Assembly (NCBI GenBank): GCA_002310115.1
Contig: DBYI01000072.1
Coordinates: forward strand, 1-9,438
Origin: Ruminococcus flavefaciens
GTDB taxonomy: Bacteria; Bacillota; Clostridia; Oscillospirales; Ruminococcaceae
DNA length: 9,438 nt
Reading direction: 5' to 3'
The notes below the pieces were generated by a model. It ran no database searches, was not told where the DNA came from, and worked only from the letters and a program-made list of their open reading frames with translations. This document shows positions 1 through 6,070 of this stretch, in pieces. The stretch's first letter is position 1; each line of letters starts with the position of its first letter. A program made the position numbers and the translations under genes.

Positions 1-2627
1 AGGCCCATGCCCCAGATAGTGAAGCTGCCGCTTCCTGTAATGGAAACATCAAGTTCTCCGGTTGTATCCTGATAGTATCCAAGCTCTGCATCAGGACCGC
101 CCCATGTATACTGCTTGTTGCCGTTGACCTTTGTGGTTTTGCCGTTTACAGTTACATTGATGCTGCCCATGCCGTTGCTGTTTGCCTTGAATACAATGAT
201 GAGACCCTTGCCTGTGGTCTTGAATGTCATCGGACTTCCACCGTTGAGGTTGTATGAGTAGTTCAGTGACTTGCTTCCGTTATATCCTGAGCCTGCGCTC
301 CATGAACCTGCATTGAAGTTTGTGAGATCCTTAGGATTTACGTTTACGCAGTCTGCGTACTCCATACCGTATACTGCCTTTGTCGGAAGCTCATATGAAG
401 CTGAGAGGTTCTCGCTCTTCATTGCCTGACGGAAGTAGTATGCTAGACAGTCAGCGATGAGCTGTCCACCCTTCTGATGTGGGTGATACTCGTCTGAGTA
501 GTAATCGCCTGTCTTAAGGAATCCACTGTTGAATGCCTTTGTAAGCGCGTCGTCCATACTGATTACAGGAATATCAAAGTTCTTGCCTATAGGATACATC
601 TGTGATTGGCTCGAGAATCCGCCCTGTGCACGTGTGATAAGCACGATTACAGCTGGCTCATTTGGCATATCAAGGAACTTCTTGATACAGCTCTCGAAGC
701 ACTTCTTGTACATGATATCCTCATGGTCGTTTACAGAGAACTCAAGGAAGATGATATCAGCCTTCTGAGAAACGATCTCCTGCTCGCTGCGGACAAGTCC
801 TACAACTGAAGATGTTCCTGAAAGACCTGCATTTATTTCCTTGAAGCTGCCCTTTGCGAATGTTGACTTCACATAATTTGAGAATGGTGAAGTATAGTTC
901 TTGCCCTCTGTGATAGAACCGCCTAGGTAGGCTATTGTAAGAGGCGAACCAGCTTCAGCTGCTGCAAGCTTGCTGTCAAGTCTGTAGGTGTTTCCGAAAT
1001 GCTTTATCGAGTTCTTATAGAAATCAATATACTGCGCAGAAGCTGTTTCCTGATATTTATCCCACTTTGAAGTGTCAATTGTTGGTGTAGGAGGCTCAAC
1101 TATCTCTGGCTCAGGCCACTCAGTTATCTTCCTAAGGATATACGACTGGATAAGAACAAGATCAGCTGCCTCGAACTTGCCGTTCTGGTCAACATCTGCC
1201 GCTTTTAGTGATGAGCCTTTTAGATCACCTGTAAGAATAGCCTGTCTTGCAACGATCATATCAAGAGAATCAATAACACCATCAAAATTAACATCACCCA
1301 TTATAGCTTTCTTTGGAGGTTCTGCCCCTTTTATTTCTGTGCCCTTGGGAGCGCCAATAACATCATCAATATAAAAGTCAATGTAATCAGAATCGTTTTC
1401 ATCTGTCTCAACATACAAATGAAGATCCGAAGCTCCTGATGGTATCATATACTCCGTATTTGCAAGCTGAAGCCATTCTCCCTTACTAGCAGTTCCTGAA
1501 GCAATATGGTCATATTTTGTTGTAGAACCGTCCGAATACTGGAGTGACAGCTGGAAAGTCTGCTGCTCTGACGGTCCGTTTTCATACATAACGTTAGCAC
1601 TAAAGCTATAATCTATACCAGCCTTAAATGCTGTTGAGTCTAGCTCCTTTGTCGCACCGTTCCAATTGTTTTTTCTACCACTGATACTTAACGAACTTGA
1701 TCCGCTCATAGCTGCAGAAGATGAAATCTCAACAGTTTCAGAAGCTCTACCACTCCAGCTTCCTGCTGACTTTTCAAAACCGTCATTAAAGAAGTAGCCA
1801 TTCTCATCAACAAGTGTAGCCGGATCAACGTCCTTAACTTCCTCTTGCTGCTGATTCGGATTGTCCTCATCTGCAGCATTTTCATTAACAGTAATCTTTT
1901 TTACATTTGCAGAACCATTCGACCTGTAGCCCTCGATATTCAGTGAAACCTCATAAAGAGTACCTGACATATCAAGTCCAGCCTTTGACCATGCGTCAAA
2001 GTGCTTGGATACTGATATTGTACCGCTCATATAGTTTGTGGTATTGTTCCTTGAACCACTGGTTTGACGAATGCTCCAGTACTGTGGAAATGTTGCAGTA
2101 CCATCAAGAGAAGGCTGATTGTAACGCATTGTCTTGGCAATATCATATGTATTGCCATTAAGAGTTACTGTACCCTTTCTCTCAGCACCGTCTCCGGGTG
2201 GACGCCAGTCACCCCAACCTTCAACAATGTAATACTCCATAAGAGGATTTCTAGTCCATCCATAAACGCACATGTAAGAATTTCCTCTTGGAGTGTACTC
2301 AACATCATATGTAAGAACAATATTACTTCCTATATTCTTGTAATTCTGCTTCTTACTATCGTAGTTTTTACCCATACGAGCAAGAAAATTCTCGATTCCA
2401 CTCCATGAACAGGTAAAATTACCTGCACCTGGATTCATTGATACAGTACCAGTATAGTTCTGATTCCACATTTCGTAATCGAAACCACCAATGCTGCCTC
2501 TTTGTTGCTGATCAGCCGCCTTAACTGTCAACAAGTTGTTCCCGGGAAATACTGAATTGCCTATCAACAGCATTGTAGAAGCTGTTACAGTAGAAAGCAC
2601 TTTCCCGAATAAATTTAAATGCTTCAT
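1..2627 (-). CDS. Secreted cellulosomal GH11 xylanase - CBM22 - dockerin - SGNH esterase (C-terminus beyond window)
   Basis: Bifunctional extracellular hemicellulase; 875 codons are visible and the reading frame runs open off the window edge. Modules in order: signal peptide (about 1-38, basic start, hydrophobic core, likely cleavage near VKA-A); GH11 endo-beta-1,4-xylanase (about 45-247) with nucleophile E131 in the family motif MEYYIVEGWGDW and acid/base E232 in IEGYRSNGSA; an acidic Q/E-rich linker; CBM22 xylan-binding module (about 275-428); type I dockerin (about 443-503); a short Pro/Glu linker; an SGNH/GDSL hydrolase (about 562-735) with S571 in GGSIT, G601, N633 in SVND, and D712/H715 in DEYHP, probably an acetyl-xylan or related carbohydrate esterase; then a beta-rich module cut at the edge. 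The start is fixed by a strong AGGAGT site 7 nt upstream and by the signal peptide directly after it. Xylanase, CBM and dockerin calls rest on motifs and are firm; the esterase substrate and CE family are inferred. An internal dockerin is seen in other ruminococcal xylanases. Confidence 0.93.
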   Translation of the reverse strand, partial: MKHLNLFGKVLSTVTASTMLLIGNSVFPGNNLLTVKAADQQQRGSIGGFDYEMWNQNYTGTVSMNPGAGNFTCSWSGIENFLARMGKNYDSKKQNYKNIGSNIVLTYDVEYTPRGNSYMCVYGWTRNPLMEYYIVEGWGDWRPPGDGAERKGTVTLNGNTYDIAKTMRYNQPSLDGTATFPQYWSIRQTSGSRNNTTNYMSGTISVSKHFDAWSKAGLDMSGTLYEVSLNIEGYRSNGSANVKKITVNENAADEDNPNQQQEEVKDVDPATLVDENGYFFNDGFEKSAGSWSGRASETVEISSSAAMSGSSSLSISGRKNNWNGATKELDSTAFKAGIDYSFSANVMYENGPSEQQTFQLSLQYSDGSTTKYDHIASGTASKGEWLQLANTEYMIPSGASDLHLYVETDENDSDYIDFYIDDVIGAPKGTEIKGAEPPKKAIMGDVNFDGVIDSLDMIVARQAILTGDLKGSSLKAADVDQNGKFEAADLVLIQSYILRKITEWPEPEIVEPPTPTIDTSKWDKYQETASAQYIDFYKNSIKHFGNTYRLDSKLAAAEAGSPLTIAYLGGSITEGKNYTSPFSNYVKSTFAKGSFKEINAGLSGTSSVVGLVRSEQEIVSQKADIIFLEFSVNDHEDIMYKKCFESCIKKFLDMPNEPAVIVLITRAQGGFSSQSQMYPIGKNFDIPVISMDDALTKAFNSGFLKTGDYYSDEYHPHQKGGQLIADCLAYYFRQAMKSENLSASYELPTKAVYGMEYADCVNVNPKDLTNFNAGSWSAGSGYNGSKSLNYSYNLNGGSPMTFKTTGKGLIIVFKANSNGMGSINVTVNGKTTKVNGNKQYTWGGPDAELGYYQDTTGELDVSITGSGSFTIWGMG
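423..944 (-). other. SGNH/GDSL hydrolase (carbohydrate esterase) module
   Basis: Residues about 562-735. All four SGNH blocks are visible: block I IAYLGGSITEG (S571), block II NAGLSG (G601), block III EFSVND (N633), block V DEYHP (D712, H715). Block I reads GGSIT rather than classical GDSIT; this variant occurs in esterase subgroups attached to plant-cell-wall enzymes. Deacetylation of xylan next to the xylanase is the likely role; the CE family number cannot be fixed by eye. Confidence 0.82.
1119..1301 (-). other. Type I dockerin module
   Basis: Residues about 443-503 contain two EF-hand-like calcium loops about 33 residues apart: GDVNFDGVIDSLD (D445, N447, D449, D453, D456) and ADVDQNGKFEAAD (D478, D480, N482, E486, D489), each followed by a helix with hydrophobic residues. 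Dockerins bind cohesins on scaffoldins, so the enzyme is probably part of a cellulosome. It sits between the two catalytic modules rather than at the C-terminus. Confidence 0.93.
1344..1805 (-). other. CBM22 carbohydrate-binding module
   Basis: Residues about 275-428. The pattern starts with an N-D-G-F-E segment, then GSWSGR, SLSISGR, a central YSFSANVMY strand, and ends in DFYIDDV, as in CBM22 (xylan-binding beta-sandwich) modules that follow GH11 or GH10 domains. It presumably holds the enzyme on xylan. Confidence 0.82.
1887..2495 (-). other. GH11 xylanase catalytic module
   Basis: Residues about 45-247 of the multimodular enzyme. Both catalytic glutamates of the retaining GH11 mechanism are present: E131 after NPLM and E232 in NIEGY. 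The family's conserved tail (HFDAW, YEVSLNIEGY, then a Ser/Gly-rich turn and V-K-K-I-T-V strand) is intact, so an active endo-xylanase is expected. Confidence 0.93.
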
Positions 2628-2634
2628 GGATATC

Positions 2635-2640
2635 ACTCCT
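2635..2640 (-). promoter_or_regulatory. Ribosome binding site of the xylanase gene
   Basis: AGGAGT on the minus strand, 7 nt before the ATG at 2627. It settles the start codon. Confidence 0.85.
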
Positions 2641-2682
2641 TTTTAAAATTTATTTCTCCAGTATTCAAAACTCTCCACCTAA

Positions 2683-2711
2683 ATTATACTGTTCCACCTC
2701 AATTAACACAA
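2683..2711 (-). promoter_or_regulatory. Proximal promoter of the xylanase gene with GGTGGA boxes
   Basis: On the minus strand a perfect -10 TATAAT (2683-2688) lies 17 nt from a -35-like TTGTGT (2706-2711). A transcript would start near 2676 and have a leader of about 50 nt. An 8-bp GAGGTGGA lies inside the spacer (2693-2700), a near copy AGGTGGAG lies just past the -10 (2673-2680), and an inverted copy lies upstream (2728-2735). This placement suggests a regulator site covering the promoter. Confidence 0.65.
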
Positions 2712-2727
2712 CCTACTTTTTACATAA

Positions 2728-2735
2728 GAGGTGGA
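2728..2735. repeat. Upstream GAGGTGGA box, inverted with respect to 2693-2700
   Basis: Exact 8-bp inverted partner of the box inside the proximal promoter, 27 nt away. With the copy at 2673-2680 it makes three GGTGGA-type boxes within about 65 bp. They may be operator half-sites, or the pair could form a stem in the longer transcript. Confidence 0.5.
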
Positions 2736-2805
2736 CTTTTAGAAGATTCAGCGTAATTTTCGGCGTTTTGTACACCAAAAGTCTTTGAAAACTGGTAAAT
2801 ACGCT

Positions 2806-2819
2806 TAGTTATGTAACTA
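2806..2819. repeat. Perfect dyad TAGTTA-TG-TAACTA in the xylanase leader
   Basis: Six-base arms around a 2-nt centre, about 60 nt downstream of the distal -10. It could be an operator site for a dimeric regulator; as RNA the 2-nt loop is too tight for a full hairpin. Function is not shown. Confidence 0.4.
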
Positions 2820-2878
2820 CAAAAGGATCATCGCCATTTAAGCACTATGCACATATAGATCTGTATTATGTTATTATT

Positions 2879-2907
2879 ATTATACCATATCAACAATACG
2901 ATGTCAA
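2879..2907 (-). promoter_or_regulatory. Distal consensus sigma-A promoter
   Basis: On the minus strand a perfect TTGACA (2902-2907) and perfect TATAAT (2879-2884) are separated by exactly 17 nt. Reading goes toward the xylanase gene, with no other gene between. The leader would be about 245 nt and contain the GGTGGA boxes and a TAGTTA-TG-TAACTA dyad. Confidence 0.72.
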
Positions 2908-3036
2908 GTCATTTATTATAGATATTGCTGTATATTCAGGCAAAAAAGAAAGATCTCAGAAGTTAAGATATGTGCTTATGTAGATGAATTGAGCCATATT
3001 ACTTCTTTTAATCTCATCAGAGGCAATATGGAGTTT

Positions 3037-3162
3037 CTATTGACATTCGTCAATTTCATTCACCGTCATGTCATCTATGCCCGGTGAGCCTTTATTACTT
3101 TTGACTGCTTTCATAGCCTCTTCCATATTCTTTTGACTTAGAATCATTTCCATTAATTCCAT
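3037..3162 (-). pseudogene. Group II intron reverse transcriptase/maturase, N-terminal remnant
   Basis: A 41-residue reading frame starting MELMEMILSQKNMEEAM and containing NKGSPGIDDMTVNEI, the hallmark N-terminal block (RT-0/RT-1) of LtrA-like intron-encoded proteins, whose full length is typically above 400 residues. It stops at TAG right after DECQ, before any catalytic block, so polymerase, maturase and any endonuclease regions are missing. An AAGGAG ribosome site lies 8 nt before the ATG (3171-3176), as in intact intron proteins. The family is clear even from this short piece. The stop is probably created by the deletion junction. Confidence 0.85.
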
Positions 3163-3725
3163 GGCTGTTTCTCCTTCTAATTTGCACAAATTAATCAGAA
3201 ACTTCCCATTTACCTCCTGCCATCTGCAGTATACGTTCTGCAGTTTTAGACATTACCTCAATTTCGGATTATCTGATGTTTACTCATAGTGATTAGCACT
3301 ATACAAAGATTAGGTCCTTCAGTATTGTCTGTACCTACTACGATCTCAGCAGACTTCTCGTGATAAACCTTGTTTCGACCGACATTACCATCACCGTTTT
3401 TAAAGATATTGGTCTTAGTCGTCCACGAGATCTCTCGGGGTAAAACACACAACCTTCTCTCTTCTTTCCCGAAGGGAATTCTCATCCCCCATTTTCTCCT
3501 GATTTACCATTTGGGTTTTACGTTTACTTTTAGGATTCGATTTGATTGGCAGCCTTTTCCACGCTGCTGGCCTTATATCAGATTTCTGTTCGTGGTCGTG
3601 AAAGAATCGCTACTCCACTTCCTCCATCCCAGCCTCACGGCTTTCGACTTGTGGTTCACTACACTTGGCGGTAACTACCTGTGGTCGGACTTTCACCGAC
3701 TGGCTGTGTGTCATGCCAGACACAC
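3037..3725 (-). mobile_element. Truncated group II intron, IIC-type, 5' part only
   Basis: Read on the minus strand, the element starts with the group II 5' consensus (GTGTGTC at 3725-3719) followed by GGCATG and a GACACAC partner. This matches, from memory, the domain I start of the Oceanobacillus iheyensis IIC intron, which also has GTGTG, then GGCATG, then a GGTGA-AGTCC segment; here that segment is GGTGAAAGTCC. Further in, TTACCCCGAGAGATCTC and GAGAAGTCTGCTGAGATC resemble the same intron's domain III/IV region. A reverse-transcriptase start (3037-3162) follows, as expected for domain IV. It breaks off after 41 codons. No domain V or VI (catalytic hairpin, branch-point A) can be found downstream, so the intron cannot splice or move by itself. 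The 5' end is well placed; the 3' limit is the last recognisable base, not a true intron end. Confidence 0.85.
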
Positions 3726-3731
3726 CAACTA

Positions 3732-3763
3732 AGCCCCAAGGCAAATGTGATTGCCTCGGGGCT
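3732..3763 (-). terminator. Hairpin terminator of the glycosyltransferase-like gene, intron target site
   Basis: A 13-bp stem with a 6-nt loop. On the minus strand all 13 positions pair (one G-U); on the plus strand one position is an A-C mismatch, so the minus strand is the functional reading. It lies 86 nt after the stop at 3850. The usual T-run is absent: after TAGTTG the intron begins. This suggests that the intron landed in the tail of the terminator. Confidence 0.72.
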
Positions 3764-3849
3764 AAATTTCTTTGTGATAATAAGCTTTACGCTGCGGTCT
3801 TTTATTTTAATCTTATAGTTTTATTCCAAACTCAAGTATAATAGCGCTG

Positions 3850-5301
3850 TTATTTTTTTCCTAACGCAAGCTCCACCGCACGGTATGCTCCATCATATAT
3901 ACCAGATTTTTTTGCAATAATGATATTCGAACACATTTTCTCTATAATATCCCTACCATTCTGTATCATATCTATCATCGCAGACGTTTCACTAGCAGTT
4001 GTACACTCATATGTTCCATCACCTATCTCCGCAGAACGAATAGCTCCCCATGCTTCATGACCACCAACTCGCTTAATCATCAACTTCGGGATAGGATAGA
4101 ATGCTAACTCACTTGGCTTTGTAATAAGAACATCGCTACACCTCATGAGCAAATTAGTGGAGTAAACTGCCGCAAAAATATCAGAATGGCAGAAACTATG
4201 TATACCCTTAATATTTCCGTCATATATGTTTTTACAGAAATTTTCAGTCTTTGCAAATTCCTCAAAATGCTCATGTATAAAAGGCTTCATTTGCGGAACT
4301 TCCTTAACAAGCTGACTCCACACCTTGGCATGATCACCAACATTTATGAAAAGCACAGCTTTCCCCATTTTTATGTAAGGCAAAAGCTTTCGTATGACAG
4401 CAATGAATATCTCTTTCTGTGCTCCTGCACCGCCTACGGACATAAGCCATCTTAAAGGCTTATCATCTCGTAGCCTGTCCATGCGCTTTGCACAGTCAGT
4501 TTCAATATTACTGACTAGCTCATGGTCAATATAATGTCCTGTATATACTATTGCCTCCTTTGGCATTGGCTTAAGGCAACGTTTTTTATCCATTCCTCGA
4601 AGTGCCCTGTAGCCTAGATATGCAGATGGCGTTTGAACGGTATGTACAGCGCCCTCCGACAGATGCAAAGCCATCGGCCAGTTATCCGGAATAGCATTCA
4701 CAACGTTTTGAAGCCCTGCGTGTACAGCTGCCTGAGACGGCCATACATGAGTAGCAACAAAAGGTATATCTTTGGGAAGATCACGAAATACAGCAGTCAT
4801 TAGCTCTGAAGTCTTCTGATCAGACACATTGTAATTGAGTTTTCGAAAACCTTCACTGTTAAGCGGATCCCACACCAACCTATTGAAGAGTGAAAACTTT
4901 TGGGAAAGCCGCGACCCTATTGAATAAAGCTCATTCTGATGCTCAATAATCTTCCCGCATGTGGTATCACCAAAAGAATGCAGATCGAACCAATATGGTT
5001 CATAACCCATAGAATGAGCTGCAGAAGCTATAGCCATAGATATCCTGTAATGTCCGAATCCCATGCGTATATTTCCGATAATTATGCTTTTATCATCAAA
5101 TTTGCAGTCGCTTTTTTTACTTATAACTATATTTTTAACACCCAGTATTTTCCCGATAACAGGGGCTTCCTTAGGTGCGAGATGATAAATGGCATCCGTA
5201 TCATCACCAAATTTCTTTACGAACTTTGCCTTGGTCTTGATTGCTTTGTTATATGCCTTACGGGATATTGCGTTTTCAAAAACAAATTTTGAACAATCCA
5301 T
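3850..5301 (-). CDS. GT-B-like glycosyltransferase (MurG/MGDG-synthase-like), acceptor unknown
   Basis: A 483-residue soluble protein with no signal peptide and no clear membrane segment. It has two-domain GT-B character: an N-terminal half with a glycine-rich loop GNIRMGFGHYRISMA (77-91), like the Gly-rich loop of MurG and MGDG synthases, and a C-terminal half opening with the strand-loop LMSVGGAGAQKE (286-297), then VLFINVGDH (316-324) and a probable nucleotide-sugar region: DVLITKPSELAFYP (390-403) followed by GGHEAWGA (413-420). These parallel the GT28 pattern in which a late Ser/Thr-x-x-Glu segment contacts the donor. Acceptor and product cannot be told. GGAGG 7 nt before the ATG supports the start. 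It is transcribed divergently from the TetR gene across a 114-bp region with a dyad, so the TetR protein may control it. The family call is from fold-level motifs only; it may fall in a domain-of-unknown-function family. Confidence 0.6.
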   Translation of the reverse strand: MDCSKFVFENAISRKAYNKAIKTKAKFVKKFGDDTDAIYHLAPKEAPVIGKILGVKNIVISKKSDCKFDDKSIIIGNIRMGFGHYRISMAIASAAHSMGYEPYWFDLHSFGDTTCGKIIEHQNELYSIGSRLSQKFSLFNRLVWDPLNSEGFRKLNYNVSDQKTSELMTAVFRDLPKDIPFVATHVWPSQAAVHAGLQNVVNAIPDNWPMALHLSEGAVHTVQTPSAYLGYRALRGMDKKRCLKPMPKEAIVYTGHYIDHELVSNIETDCAKRMDRLRDDKPLRWLMSVGGAGAQKEIFIAVIRKLLPYIKMGKAVLFINVGDHAKVWSQLVKEVPQMKPFIHEHFEEFAKTENFCKNIYDGNIKGIHSFCHSDIFAAVYSTNLLMRCSDVLITKPSELAFYPIPKLMIKRVGGHEAWGAIRSAEIGDGTYECTTASETSAMIDMIQNGRDIIEKMCSNIIIAKKSGIYDGAYRAVELALGKK

Positions 5302-5319
5302 AAAAATTCCTCCGATGTC

Positions 5320-5348
5320 TTGACAAAGTTTATGAAATATGTTAAAAT
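5320..5348 (+). promoter_or_regulatory. Promoter of the tetR-symporter-galactosidase operon
   Basis: Perfect -35 TTGACA (5320-5325), 17-nt spacer, -10 TAAAAT (5343-5348, five of six consensus). Transcription would start near 5355, just before the dyad at 5360-5376, a placement typical of repressor operators. Confidence 0.75.
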
Positions 5349-5359
5349 TATTTATAACC

Positions 5360-5376
5360 TGATAGGCTAGCTATCA
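5360..5376. promoter_or_regulatory. Candidate TetR operator TGATAG-N5-CTATCA
   Basis: Six-base inverted arms around 5 nt, located at the expected transcription start of the operon and inside the divergent region. A further half-site CTATCA lies at 5390-5395, overlapping the candidate minus-strand -10. TetR proteins commonly bind a dyad next to their own gene and repress both directions. Confidence 0.6.
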
Positions 5377-5386
5377 TCTTGAATAT

Positions 5387-5415
5387 AGTCTATCACAAAA
5401 AAGGAGGTTTGTCAA
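5387..5415 (-). promoter_or_regulatory. Candidate promoter of the glycosyltransferase-like gene
   Basis: On the minus strand TTGACA (5410-5415) is 17 nt from TAGACT (5387-5392, four of six). The -35 abuts the tetR start codon. The transcript would read through the dyad into the gene starting at 5301. The weak -10 keeps this tentative. Confidence 0.4.
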
Positions 5416-6063
5416 ATGGAAAATGAATTCTCACAGGAAACAATCAGAACAGAACGCATGGCAAAAGCTGTTGAAATAACTGCACAGCTCTTCGTCAAAA
5501 ACGGTATCGACGCTGTAAAAATGACTGATATTGCAAAACAATGCGGTTTCGGCGTAGCTACTTTATATCGTTATTTCGGAACAAAAAATGGCATTACCAT
5601 AGCTGCAATGACCTATTTATGGGATGAACTGAATAAAATGTTCAGCGGTATCTTTGACTCTGAAGTATTTCTCAAACAGCCTGGAATCAAACAGGTCGGC
5701 GACCTGATGAGAATGTTCATTGTCCTTTATCAGGCACACCCCGGTTTTATGAAGGTTCTTACAGAATTTGATCTTATGCTCGCTTCTCAGAATATTCCGA
5801 AAAACGATCTTAAGGACTACGAAAGGTCCATCATCAATTTCTACCCTATATTTGAAAAATCATACATGGTTGGCGTAGCTGATGGAACAGTCCGTGAAGT
5901 CCCCAATATTAAACTTTTTTATCTCTCATACGCTCACGCCTTACAAGAGTTAAGCAAAAAGCTCACTCAGGGTGAACTCTTGCCTGGTGACGATTTTTCA
6001 TTCGCAGAAGAAGAATTAAGTACTATTATTGAAGCCGCAATTTTCTTTTTAAGAAAGGAATGA
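5416..6063 (+). CDS. TetR/AcrR-family transcriptional regulator
   Basis: A 215-residue protein of normal family length. The N-terminal DNA-binding domain is clear: helix 1 around 15-29 (AVEITAQLFVKNGID), then the helix-turn-helix with MTDIAKQCG (36-44) and recognition helix VATLYRYFGTKNGI (47-60), the characteristic TetR signature. The remaining part (about 70-215) is the helical ligand-binding and dimerisation domain and does not reveal the ligand. The start is supported by AAGGAGG 8 nt upstream. It is first in an operon, 7 nt before the symporter gene, and divergent from the glycosyltransferase-like gene. Known behaviour of the family suggests a repressor released by a small molecule and acting at the dyad at 5360-5376. 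A sugar-derived inducer is inferred from the operon partners. Confidence 0.9.
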   Translation: MENEFSQETIRTERMAKAVEITAQLFVKNGIDAVKMTDIAKQCGFGVATLYRYFGTKNGITIAAMTYLWDELNKMFSGIFDSEVFLKQPGIKQVGDLMRMFIVLYQAHPGFMKVLTEFDLMLASQNIPKNDLKDYERSIINFYPIFEKSYMVGVADGTVREVPNIKLFYLSYAHALQELSKKLTQGELLPGDDFSFAEEELSTIIEAAIFFLRKE

Positions 6064-6070
6064 GGCTTTT

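Larger units (their letters stand above)
2628..3036. other. Intergenic region upstream of the xylanase, no gene
   Basis: AT-rich stretch of about 410 nt between the xylanase start and the truncated intron. It holds the two minus-strand promoters and repeat boxes listed separately, plus a short CCATATT / AATATGG inverted pair (2994-3000 and 3025-3031) next to the intron breakpoint. No reading frame with a plausible start, ribosome site and protein character was found on either strand. Confidence 0.7.

Noticed and set aside
529..2408. Several plus-strand reading frames of 67-114 residues
   Set aside because: They are antisense to the multimodular xylanase, whose opposite-strand frame has clear motifs over its entire length.
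2865..2884. TTA-type short tandem repeat as a possible phase-variable tract
   Set aside because: It has only about four units, partly formed by the -10 TATAAT itself, which is too short and imperfect to call phase variation.
3258..3485. 75-residue minus-strand reading frame
   Set aside because: It lies in the ribozyme domains of the intron (domain III/IV-like sequence). Conserved RNA explains the sequence and there is no ribosome site. Such frames are often misannotated as hypothetical proteins.
3370..3732. 120-residue plus-strand reading frame
   Set aside because: It is wholly antisense to the group II intron ribozyme part, has no ribosome site, and its Phe/Leu/Pro-rich composition is what the structured RNA produces in reverse.
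3732..3763. Hairpin as a plus-strand terminator
   Set aside because: No plus-strand gene lies upstream, and the stem pairs fully only when read on the minus strand, where the gene ending at 3850 precedes it.
4186..5292. Plus-strand reading frames of 89 and 117 residues
   Set aside because: They are shadows of the 483-residue minus-strand gene, without ribosome sites or domain character.
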